Origin: Pseudomonadota bacterium
GTDB lineage: Bacteria; Pseudomonadota; Alphaproteobacteria; Rhodospirillales; UBA2165
NCBI GenBank assembly: GCA_027592155.1
Contig: JAQCKY010000191.1
Location: forward strand, 1 to 5,642
Direction: 5' to 3'
DNA: 5,642 nucleotides
Shown: positions 1-5,642 of the stretch, one piece after another
How the letters are laid out: each line of letters starts with the position of its first letter
How positions within the stretch are numbered: position 1 is the stretch's first letter
Made by a program: the position numbers and the translations under genes
The notes under the pieces: model-generated
What the model saw: the letters and a program-made list of their open reading frames with translations, nothing else
Databases searched by the model: none
What the model was told of the DNA's origin: nothing

Positions 1-82
1 TACTTGCCGTGTCCGTTTCACGTCCGCTTATTAGAAACCTTGGCTGTCACGAGATATCTTAGGGAACATTCAACGGAGTTAT

Positions 83-114
83 AGGGCCAATCCGTGAACT
101 CAAGCAGGGCCAAT
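83..114. repeat. 9-bp direct repeat AGGGCCAAT x2, 23 bp apart
   Basis: The stretch 1-127 holds no gene I can support. Within it AGGGCCAAT occurs at 83-91 and again at 106-114, a start-to-start spacing of 23 bp, about two helical turns. MocR-type regulators are known to bind spaced direct repeats, and one such regulator ends just to the right, so a regulator site for a leftward gene outside the window is conceivable. A TATAAC hexamer on the minus strand (78-83) touches one copy, but I see no well-spaced -35. The repeat is seen; any role is inference. Confidence 0.4.
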
Positions 115-127
115 AGGGGATGCACAT

Positions 128-1525
128 TCAGGTTATTTCGCCCACCGTCCCGGCAATAATCTGAATGCCTTTTTCGATGCGCGAGGTCGGAATCGACGAA
201 AAGCCGACCCGAAAACAGTTGTTCCGGTTCCGGTTGTTCAAGAACATCGGTGCGCCCGGTTCAAGCACAACCCCTTTTTTCAGCGCCTCGCGCGCCAAGC
301 GACGTGCATCCAATCCCTCGGGACCTGTTACCCAGAAACTTGTGCCGCCAAATGTCTTCACCGAGAAATAATCGCCACAGTATTTTTCGAGAGCCTCTCC
401 GGTGACCGCCCAACGCTCCCGGTAAACACTGTGAAGCCGCTTAACCATGGTGTCGTAATAGCCGAGCTTGATAAACAAGGCGACGGTGCGTTGAACGTTG
501 GTGGATGGATGACGATACATCTGGCGGCGCAACGCCCGCGCCTCGGAAATAAAATCGGGCGGTGCCACCATGTATCCAATCCGCAGTCCGGGAAACAGGT
601 TCTTGGATAGACTGCTGACGTAGAGGACGCGTTCCCCGACATCCATGGACTTTACCGCTGGAAGGGGCTGATTGACGAAATTTACCTCGCTCTCATAGTC
701 ATCTTCAATGATCAGGAAATCCGATTGGTCGGCCCGCTGCAGCAAGGCTTCTCGCCGTTCCATCGGCAGGGTCACGTTCGTCGGGTAATGATGGCTTGGT
801 GTTGTATAGACGATGTCGCACGTGTCGAGGGCATGATCGATTTTGATCCCATGCTCATCGACGGGAAGTGGCTTAATCTTCGCGCCAACCGAAATAAACC
901 CGTTCCGGGCATCGCAATATCCCGGCTCTTCAAAACCAATCGTCGTATCGTCCCCGGTCACAAGGGCGCCCGCAAGATACAGCGCGTTCTGCGCCCCAAT
1001 GGTTATCATAAGGTGATCGACGGAAACGAATATTCCGCGCCGCGGGAGCAACCGCGTGCAGATTTGCTCAGCCAGTTCAGGATCGTCTTCGGTGATGGCG
1101 TCCGACGTCCAGTCTTCTATCGATGATTTGGAAAGGGCCAGTTTGGAACATTCGCGCCATTCGGACAGGGAGAGAAGGTTCGAGTCAATTTGTCCGTAGA
1201 TAAAGGGGTATCGGTAACTTTGCCAGTTTGTCGGACGATCAACGTAAGCCTGTTTTGACGGCCTCGCACTGAGTTTCCGTGCCCAAGCCGATGCCTTGGT
1301 CGACTTTACGGTGGAGATCGCCGATCGGTCCGAAAGATGGCTTTTGTGCTCCGCGCTGATGAAATACCCGGAGCGCTCGCGGACCGACAAAAATCCATCG
1401 ACCGCCAAATTCTCATACACATGGGCGACGGTATTTCGAGAAACCTTCAAGCGGGTTGCCAGGTGGCGGGTCGATCGTCGCCGCCGTCGAAGAACAGGTT
1501 CGCACCCTGGACTATGCAATGGCAT
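128..1525 (-). CDS. MocR-family (GntR-wHTH / aminotransferase-fold) transcriptional regulator, 5'-truncated
   Basis: MocR regulators fuse an N-terminal GntR winged helix to a PLP-binding fold-type I aminotransferase-like domain and usually control amine, amino-acid or vitamin B6 genes. The open frame gives 465 residues. The back part of the winged helix is clear at residues 18-57 (STRHLATRLK, VSRNTVAHVYENL, ERSGYF). The aminotransferase-like domain fills about 105-465, with GAQNALYLAG near 177, EEPGY at 199, TPSHHYPTN at 242, IIEDDYE at 273 (pyridine-nitrogen Asp), the PLP lysine in SLSKNLFPGLRIGY (K308) and FRVGFSS at 438. What precedes STRHLA is not GntR-like: residues 1-17 (arginine-rich) are read antisense from an aminotransferase piece on the plus strand. 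About 35-40 native residues, including helix 1 and the usual LP of the LPSTR motif, are missing, so genuine homology covers 128 to about 1474. DNA binding is probably impaired. The stop is TGA at 128-130. The family call is firm; the effector is unknown. Confidence 0.88.
   Translation of the reverse strand: MPLHSPGCEPVLRRRRRSTRHLATRLKVSRNTVAHVYENLAVDGFLSVRERSGYFISAEHKSHLSDRSAISTVKSTKASAWARKLSARPSKQAYVDRPTNWQSYRYPFIYGQIDSNLLSLSEWRECSKLALSKSSIEDWTSDAITEDDPELAEQICTRLLPRRGIFVSVDHLMITIGAQNALYLAGALVTGDDTTIGFEEPGYCDARNGFISVGAKIKPLPVDEHGIKIDHALDTCDIVYTTPSHHYPTNVTLPMERREALLQRADQSDFLIIEDDYESEVNFVNQPLPAVKSMDVGERVLYVSSLSKNLFPGLRIGYMVAPPDFISEARALRRQMYRHPSTNVQRTVALFIKLGYYDTMVKRLHSVYRERWAVTGEALEKYCGDYFSVKTFGGTSFWVTGPEGLDARRLAREALKKGVVLEPGAPMFLNNRNRNNCFRVGFSSIPTSRIEKGIQIIAGTVGEIT
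1471..1477. other. Junction 1: regulator 5' break against aminotransferase fragment
   Basis: On the minus strand the regulator stays family-like up to the serine of STRHLA (1472-1474). On the plus strand the aminotransferase is family-like from SIVAAV (1471 onward). The two homologies meet or overlap over a few bases (TCGATCG), which is compatible with a join at short microhomology. No target-site duplication, terminal inverted repeat or IS end is visible. Confidence 0.7.
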
Positions 1526-1616
1526 TTCAGTTCGGGCATCCCGGTGCGTTTAATCTCGCAAGCCGAATTGCCGAGCTCACACCGGGCAATTTGAACAAAA
1601 TCTTTTTTACCAACTC

Positions 1617-1623
1617 CGGTTGC
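1617..1623. other. Junction 2: aminotransferase fragment against truncated tctA
   Basis: The aminotransferase frame matches its family through FFTNSG (to 1620) and then ends in Cys-stop. The tctA frame, offset from it, matches its family from LLIAQVGF (about 1620 onward). The change of homology falls within about six bases around CCGGTTG, with no spacer sequence and no mobile-element ends. Loss of the remaining aminotransferase, of any tctC, and of the first third of tctA would be needed if this is a deletion. Confidence 0.7.
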
Positions 1624-2600
1624 TGATCGCACAAGTTGGCTTTGCGCCGAATACCGGCTTTGCCCGTTTCGATTTTGGTTGGGATTACTTATTGGATGGC
1701 GTTACGCTGGTTCCCGTCGTTCTAGGACTCTTTGCCATGCCGGAGGTCATTGATCTACTGCTCCGGCGATCGGCGATCGCCAGTGAAGAAACCGCCGCCC
1801 ACGGCGGCATGGGGCAAGGCCTTCGTGATGCAGTTCACAACTGGTGGCTTATTGCGAGGTGCGGCACGATTGGCACCGTCTGTGGGATGATTCCGGGATT
1901 AGGGGGATTGGCCGCCGAATGGTTCGCCTACGGCCACGCGGTCCAAACCGCCAAGGATTCCTCGATGTTTGGCAAGGGTGACGTTCGCGGGGTTATCGCG
2001 CCGGAAAGCGCGACGGCGGGCCAAAAACCCGGCGCCATCCTGCCGACCGTTGCCTTCGGCATTCCCGGCAATGGATCAATGGCCGTTCTCCTTGGTGTGT
2101 TTTTGATCGTCGGGCTGCGGCCCGGGCCCGAGATGCTCCGCGAAAATCTGCCTCTCACGTCGATGATGGTCTGGACCGTCGTAGCCGGCAATATTATTGC
2201 CGCGATCCTGGCTCTCGCGCTGCAAAATTATATGGTGAAGCTTTGTTATCTGCGGGCGACGATTATTGCGCCGTTGATCCTATGCTTCATGGTGGTCGGT
2301 GCGTCGCTGGCCACAAAGTCCTTTGGCGACGTTCTGATTTTCGCCGTCTTCGGCGTTTTGGGCTACATCTTCAAACGCTCCGACTGGCCACGGGTGCCTC
2401 TGGTGATTGGACTGGTTCTCGGATATCTGTCGGAAACTTTTCTGTTCATCACCGTCGACCGCTATGGCATCGCCTGGATGTGGGAACGCCCGATCGTCGT
2501 TATCATCGAGATATTCATGATTGCATCGATCGCTTATCCGATTTACCGCAAGGCGAAGGGCACCAGGGAAAGCCGTCGCCAGGCCGAGGACGTCGAATGA
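1620..2600 (+). CDS. tctA: TTT transporter large permease subunit TctA, 5'-truncated
   Basis: TctA is the large membrane subunit of tripartite tricarboxylate transporters, which use a periplasmic binding protein (TctC) and the small subunit TctB to import carboxylates. The C-terminal two thirds are canonical: VGFAPNTGFARFDFG at residues 6-20, the glycine-rich GMIPGLGG at 89-96, FGKGDVRGVIAPES at 117-130, GAILPTVAFGIPGNG at 138-152 and GLRPGP at 165-170. Hydrophobic membrane segments lie at about 154-166, 181-203, 213-230, 236-251, 258-278 and 291-309. The open frame has 326 residues against about 500 for the family, so roughly 170 N-terminal residues with the first glycine-rich motif are gone. 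Its first codon is a TTG at 1620 right at junction 2, with no Shine-Dalgarno site, and is unlikely to be a native start; the first internal ATG is at 1737. It is therefore probably non-functional even though the frame is open. Substrate unknown. Confidence 0.88.
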   Translation: MLIAQVGFAPNTGFARFDFGWDYLLDGVTLVPVVLGLFAMPEVIDLLLRRSAIASEETAAHGGMGQGLRDAVHNWWLIARCGTIGTVCGMIPGLGGLAAEWFAYGHAVQTAKDSSMFGKGDVRGVIAPESATAGQKPGAILPTVAFGIPGNGSMAVLLGVFLIVGLRPGPEMLRENLPLTSMMVWTVVAGNIIAAILALALQNYMVKLCYLRATIIAPLILCFMVVGASLATKSFGDVLIFAVFGVLGYIFKRSDWPRVPLVIGLVLGYLSETFLFITVDRYGIAWMWERPIVVIIEIFMIASIAYPIYRKAKGTRESRRQAEDVE

Positions 2601-3061
2601 GGCAGGCGATAAAGTCCTCTACATGGTGGGTCGGAATCGCGTTAATGGTGCCTTTCATCGTTGCCATGGCGGTTTCCGCGCCGTGGTCGTTGGGGGGAAA
2701 GCTTGCGCCCTGGATCGTCGGGACTTGCGCTATTGTCGCGCTTTTGATCCACAGCTACTCCGGAGTTCGCAGGGGCGTCGACGCCAAGCCCGAGCCCTTG
2801 CCCGACGGCGTCCATCCGTTAAAGGGCCGGGCTCTCAAAGTTTACGCCTGGGTCGCCTTATTGCTGATACTTATCCCGCTTCTTGGCCACCAGATTGCGA
2901 CGCCTCTTTTCATCCTTGTCTTCATGCTGGCTTCCGGTGAAGCGCTATGGTTAGCCAGTTTGTTAGCTGCGATCATCGCTGGTTTTATTTTCTTCATTCT
3001 GGAAAAAACGATCCATGTCGGATTGCCGGACCCCTTGATCGCACAATGGTTGGGCTTTTAA
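2597..3061 (+). CDS. tctB: TTT transporter small permease subunit TctB
   Basis: This is the small four-helix membrane subunit of a tripartite tricarboxylate transporter, partner of TctA in the inner membrane. It is 154 residues, a normal family length. Hydrophobic stretches lie at about 10-29, 36-54, 82-97 and 100-135 (the last long enough for two passes), with a charged loop at 57-81. The C-terminal HVGLPDPL (140-147) matches the LP-containing ending usual in TctB. The start is the ATG at 2597, which overlaps the tctA stop (ATGA) and follows GAGGA at 2586-2590 with six bases between, so translational coupling to tctA is likely. The frame stays open upstream to 2243, but that stretch lies inside tctA and is not TctB-like. 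The order A then B is the reverse of the classical C-B-A operon, though it occurs in the family. The gene looks intact, but its partner is truncated and no binding protein is present. Confidence 0.85.
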   Translation: MRQAIKSSTWWVGIALMVPFIVAMAVSAPWSLGGKLAPWIVGTCAIVALLIHSYSGVRRGVDAKPEPLPDGVHPLKGRALKVYAWVALLLILIPLLGHQIATPLFILVFMLASGEALWLASLLAAIIAGFIFFILEKTIHVGLPDPLIAQWLGF

Positions 3062-3134
3062 GGCGTACCCTACGACGACCTCCGGCCGCTAATCCAGTTT
3101 TCGGTGTTGCGCGATCTAAGTAATAGATGATCGG

Positions 3135-4721
3135 CTAATTTAACCCGACCCGTTCCAACGGCGTTTCAAGCAGCGGCCCTGGGCGGGACCGCATCATGTC
3201 ATTGAGTTCTTTCTTCGTCTTTCGGAACGCCGGATCATGGTAGCGGTTGACCATTTCGTGTGGATCATCCTCGAGGTCGTAGAGTTCGCCCTCTCCGCTC
3301 TCCACCTCGAAGACGGCCTTGTACCGTTTTGTCCGGACCAGGTTTAAATCCAACTGCAGATGATAGCGAATGTCGCCGATCCGCCATTCGTTGAACGCCA
3401 TATCCCGCGTCTCGGATTTTTGTTCGAGAAGCGGCCGCAATGTCTGGCTCTGCACGCCCGGCGGCTTTTCGACACCGCAATAGTCTTGGAATGTCGCGGC
3501 AAGATCCAAGGTCGAGACCGGCTCGTCGATGATCTGCCCGGCCGCGATACCGGCGCCGCGTACGACCAGCCCAACTTTGGTCAATCCCTCATAGAGGGTC
3601 GGCCCCTTAAGGATGAGGCCATGATCGCCGAGCAGTTCTCCGTGATCGGTGGTGAAAACCACCAGGGTGTCCCGGTCCTGCCCGTTGGCGGCGAGGGCCG
3701 ATAGGATGCGTCCGACATTGTGGTCCAGCAACGAAATCATGCCGAAATAGTTGGCCGTCATATGGCGCAATTGCGCGTCGGTTTGGGCGCTGATCCGGGG
3801 CGCATTACCGCGCGTGGGATCGGTATATTCGTTGGGATCGACGGCCTTTTCATCGCCGTACAATTTCTGATGCCACCAGGGACGGGCTTCGAGGTCGCGA
3901 AACCGGTGTTCCGGTATATCGACCTCTTCCGGATCGTACATTTGGTTCCACGGCGCGGGACAATCGAAGGGGTGGTGGGGATCGGGGAACGACGCCCAGA
4001 CGCAGAAGGGATCATCCTGGTCCTTCACTGAGCCGAGATAATCGACCGTCCGGTCTGCTACCCAAGTGCTCGTATGCCATTCTTCGGGGAGGGCAGAATT
4101 CCAAGTCTGGGCCGCCAAGATGCCGCGCCCGTCGATACTGTCTTCCCACCGTCGCCGTGCCTCGCCCGGCTCACCTTGACCGTGGAACCACCGTTCATAG
4201 TGCTGTCCATTGGGCGGCGGGAAGGGCAGAAGAAAGTGATGCCCAGGGGCCAGCCGCCGTTGAAAATGCCCCATGACCATGAGCTCAACATGGTTGAACC
4301 CCATATAGGGGCCGAACCAGTCAGGCCCATAATCCGCGCTGGAAAACTGGCATTCAGGTGTCCCACTCGGCACCTCGGTCGCCTTGGAAGAGAAATGGGC
4401 CTTTCCCAGGAGCGCTGTGCGATAGCCGGCTTTGGCAAGTCGCCCGGCAAATCCCAACTCACCCGTTTCCGGCGGCAAGTCGATCCCGTTATCGATCACG
4501 CCGTGGGTGTAGGGCAGCATGCCGGTCAGAAGCGACGCCCGCGCCGGTTGGCACACCGCGTTGGGCGTGATGCAGCGCGAAAATCGTGCCCCCTCCGCCG
4601 CAAGCCGATCGATATGCGGTGTGCGGACGTGGCGATGTTCGAACCCGAAACAATCCCAGCGATGCTGGTCCGACGTGATGAAAAGTATATTGGGGCGGGA
4701 TTTCACAATGGGATTCCTCAT
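3135..4721 (-). CDS. Type I sulfatase (formylglycine-dependent, CxPxR)
   Basis: This is a sulfatase of the alkaline-phosphatase superfamily, hydrolysing sulfate esters with a formylglycine made from cysteine. With ATG 4721 it has 528 residues, a usual length. Seen in order: RPNILFITSDQHRWD (9-23, metal ligands D18/Q19), the maturation motif CQPAR (57-61) followed by ASLLTG, LLGKAHF (104-110, K107/H109), EEWHTSTW near 213, SFPDPHHPF (244-252), TTDHGELLGDHG (357-368, metal ligands D359/H360), KGPTLYEG (372-379) and a C-terminal LYDLEDDPHEM (480-490). No signal peptide is visible, so cytoplasmic action is likely. A TTG at 4769 would add 16 residues unlike the family; the ATG starts just ahead of the conserved RPNILF, although neither start has a strong Shine-Dalgarno site. 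Activation needs an FGE- or anSME-type enzyme encoded elsewhere. It converges on tctB and is divergent from a second sulfatase. The substrate cannot be read from sequence. Confidence 0.92.
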   Translation of the reverse strand: MRNPIVKSRPNILFITSDQHRWDCFGFEHRHVRTPHIDRLAAEGARFSRCITPNAVCQPARASLLTGMLPYTHGVIDNGIDLPPETGELGFAGRLAKAGYRTALLGKAHFSSKATEVPSGTPECQFSSADYGPDWFGPYMGFNHVELMVMGHFQRRLAPGHHFLLPFPPPNGQHYERWFHGQGEPGEARRRWEDSIDGRGILAAQTWNSALPEEWHTSTWVADRTVDYLGSVKDQDDPFCVWASFPDPHHPFDCPAPWNQMYDPEEVDIPEHRFRDLEARPWWHQKLYGDEKAVDPNEYTDPTRGNAPRISAQTDAQLRHMTANYFGMISLLDHNVGRILSALAANGQDRDTLVVFTTDHGELLGDHGLILKGPTLYEGLTKVGLVVRGAGIAAGQIIDEPVSTLDLAATFQDYCGVEKPPGVQSQTLRPLLEQKSETRDMAFNEWRIGDIRYHLQLDLNLVRTKRYKAVFEVESGEGELYDLEDDPHEMVNRYHDPAFRKTKKELNDMMRSRPGPLLETPLERVGLN

Positions 4722-4791
4722 CAGGGGATGGCGATCCGGATCGCATCCTATGTCATCAGCTCTCGGCAACTCTTCGCGACCTTCATTCCGA

Positions 4792-4821
4792 ATTCTAGGG
4801 TCTCGTTAGCGTAAGTTACAA
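4792..4821 (-). promoter_or_regulatory. Candidate sigma70-type promoter for the minus-strand sulfatase
   Basis: On the minus strand TTGTAA (4816-4821) and TAGAAT (4792-4797) are separated by 18 bases, matching the -35 and -10 consensus at 4/6 and 5/6. Transcription would begin near 4785, giving a leader of about 64 nt before ATG 4721. Chance matches of this quality are common, so support is weak. Confidence 0.3.
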
Positions 4822-4849
4822 TTCGAAATGTTGGATTTGCTGTGTTAGG

Positions 4850-4917
4850 TTTGGTTGAAAATGCGTACGCCCCGGCGTAGACGTAATGTGCCGAAACCAA
4901 AACTCCCGCCCTACGCC
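4850..4917. promoter_or_regulatory. Nested inverted repeats upstream of second sulfatase (possible operator or leader structure)
   Basis: TACGCC (4866-4871) and GGCGTA (4874-4879) form a perfect inverted repeat around CC. TTTGGTT (4850-4856) and AACCAAA (4895-4901) bracket it as an outer pair. GGCGTAG (4874-4880) is also the complement of CTACGCC at 4911-4917, so an alternative pairing exists. A TTGAAA hexamer (4855-4860) with a poor -10 match (TAGACG, 4878-4883) would place the inner repeat in a promoter spacer, the usual place for an operator. The repeats are seen; the function is inferred. Confidence 0.35.
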
Positions 4918-4922
4918 GAGCC

Positions 4923-4927
4923 AGGAG
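4923..4927 (+). promoter_or_regulatory. Shine-Dalgarno site AGGAG of second sulfatase
   Basis: AGGAG lies five bases before ATG 4933 and fixes the start of a gene that is cut by the window edge. Confidence 0.75.
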
Positions 4928-4932
4928 CGCCC

Positions 4933-5642
4933 ATGAGATCCCGACCTAATATCATTCTCATCATGACCGACCAGCAACGATATGATTCGATTGCAGGTCT
5001 CGGTGCCTCCTGGATGCACACGCCGAACCTGGACCGTCTGGCCCGCGAGGGGATTTCTTTTTCCAACTGCTTTGTCACATCGCCGGTCTGTGTCACCTCC
5101 CGGGCCAGTCTGTTTACCGGCAAATATCCCCATAAGATCAGCGCCTTCAGCAATTTCCAGCCCTGGGAGCCGACCTGGGTCCAGTCGCTGGCAGACGAGG
5201 GATATCACTGCGTCAATATCGGCAAGATGCATATCAATCCCTATCACGCGATGGGCGGGTTTCATCAACGCTTCGTTGTCGAGAACAAAGACCGGCCGCT
5301 CTTTCTCGATGAACATGAGCGCGCGTTTTATGACGAATGGGACAAGGCGCTGAAGTCTCACAACATCGCGAAACCGTCCCGCTATAGCCGCTTCGCCGAA
5401 GATCCGGAGGGATATAAGTCAGCGCTTGGAAGTTTTCTTTGGCAAGGCGACGAGGAACTGCACTCTGACTTTTTCGTCGGCAACAACGCGATTTGGTGGC
5501 TGCAGGACAGGCTCGCGGAATCACCCTTGTTTCTACAGATAGGATTTCCCGGACCGCACCCGCCCTACGATCCGTCACCAAAGTTCTACGAAATGTATGA
5601 GACCGCGAACATTCCCGTTCCGGATGTGACCGAAGCGGAGCT
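4933..5642 (+). CDS. Type I sulfatase with variant CVTSR motif, 3' end outside window
   Basis: A second sulfatase of the alkaline-phosphatase superfamily; 236 complete codons are visible, about half the usual length, and the frame is open at the window edge. Visible features: RPNIILIMTDQQRYD (4-18, metal ligands D13/Q14), HTPNLDRLAREG (29-40), SPVCVTSRASLFTG (50-63) with the cysteine expected to become formylglycine at C53, NIGKMHIN (95-102, K98/H100), and QIGFPGPHPPYDP (202-214). The maturation motif has Thr where the core CxPxR has Pro; Cys53 and Arg57 are kept. From memory, non-proline variants occur in some sulfatase subfamilies, so activity is not excluded. The second metal site and the C-terminal domain lie outside the window. 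There is no signal peptide. It differs from the minus-strand sulfatase in motif and in the central region, so the pair is not a recent duplication. Substrate unknown. Confidence 0.9.
   Translation, partial: MRSRPNIILIMTDQQRYDSIAGLGASWMHTPNLDRLAREGISFSNCFVTSPVCVTSRASLFTGKYPHKISAFSNFQPWEPTWVQSLADEGYHCVNIGKMHINPYHAMGGFHQRFVVENKDRPLFLDEHERAFYDEWDKALKSHNIAKPSRYSRFAEDPEGYKSALGSFLWQGDEELHSDFFVGNNAIWWLQDRLAESPLFLQIGFPGPHPPYDPSPKFYEMYETANIPVPDVTEAE

Larger units (their letters stand above)
1471..1626 (+). pseudogene. Internal fragment of an omega-amino-acid:pyruvate-type class III aminotransferase
   Basis: Reading plus from TCG at 1471 gives about 50 residues typical of class III (fold-type I) aminotransferases close to beta-alanine/omega-amino acid:pyruvate aminotransferase: SIVAAVEEQV, then TLDYAMAFQFGHP, then ELTPGNLNKIFFTNSG, then C and TGA at 1624-1626. 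From memory, Pseudomonas omega-amino acid:pyruvate aminotransferase has LDYSPGFQYGHP and LTPGNLNHVFFTDSGSE at about residues 70-120 of roughly 450. So this is an internal slice with about 70 residues lost before it and some 330 after it, including the catalytic lysine. There is no start codon and no ribosome site; upstream the frame runs into antisense of the regulator. At 1621 the expected Ser-Glu after NSG is replaced by Cys-stop as the sequence passes into tctA. A regulator divergent from an aminotransferase is a common MocR arrangement, so this may be the remnant of its target gene (inference). Confidence 0.82.

Noticed and set aside
725..1126. 133-codon plus-strand frame opposite the MocR gene
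   Set aside because: The minus frame carries all the family motifs; this frame has none.
1400..1700. Insertion sequence or integrase activity as the cause of the double junction
   Set aside because: No transposase, terminal inverted repeats or target duplication can be seen; only possible short microhomology.
2243..2596. 118-codon upstream extension of the tctB frame
   Set aside because: It lies inside tctA, has no TctB-like features, and the ATG at 2597 has a good ribosome site.
3113..3133. Possible terminator between tctB and the sulfatase (ATCT/AGAT and CGATC/GATCG arms)
   Set aside because: The stem is short and AT-rich with misaligned arms and there is no T-run on either strand.
4722..4769. 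16-residue N-terminal extension of the first sulfatase from TTG 4769
   Set aside because: The extra residues are not hydrophobic or family-like, and sulfatases usually start just before RPNILF; the choice is not certain because neither start has a strong ribosome site.
4074..4814. 246-codon open frame on the plus strand opposite the first sulfatase
   Set aside because: It is antisense to a clearly conserved sulfatase and shows no domain; it is a codon-bias shadow.

Overview
The window reads like an accessory catabolic and transport region of a Gram-negative proteobacterium, most likely an alphaproteobacterium. The grounds are moderate GC, a MocR-type regulator, a TctA/TctB-type tripartite tricarboxylate transporter (TTT) and two type I sulfatases. 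The taxonomic call is inferred from gene content and style only.

Left part (1-2600): three gene remnants are joined end to end. A MocR-family regulator on the minus strand (128 to about 1474) is intact through its aminotransferase-like domain but has lost the first part of its winged helix. It abuts a roughly 50-codon internal piece of an omega-amino-acid:pyruvate-type class III aminotransferase on the plus strand (about 1471-1620). That piece abuts tctA, which lacks roughly its first third (about 1620-2600). Both junctions lie within 150 bp and fall in the middle of conserved motifs. Each of the three genes is recognisable right up to its break. This suggests two deletions or rearrangements of an ancestral layout (regulator divergent from aminotransferase, then a TTT transporter), or an assembly chimera.

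Middle (2597-3061): tctB is complete and overlaps the end of tctA by four bases (ATGA). No tctC (solute-binding protein) is visible. The 73 bp to the next gene hold no convincing terminator.

Right part (3135-5642): two type I sulfatases are divergent across a 211 bp intergenic region. The minus-strand one is complete, about 528 residues, with the canonical CQPAR maturation motif. The plus-strand one has a good Shine-Dalgarno site and is cut by the window edge after 236 codons; its motif is the variant CVTSR. The intergenic region carries nested inverted repeats just upstream of the second sulfatase and a candidate promoter for the first. Neither substrate can be read from sequence.

I found no CRISPR array, RNA gene, insertion sequence or other mobile-element hallmark. 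The most unusual feature is the triple-remnant junction at 1471-1623, not a clear new system.
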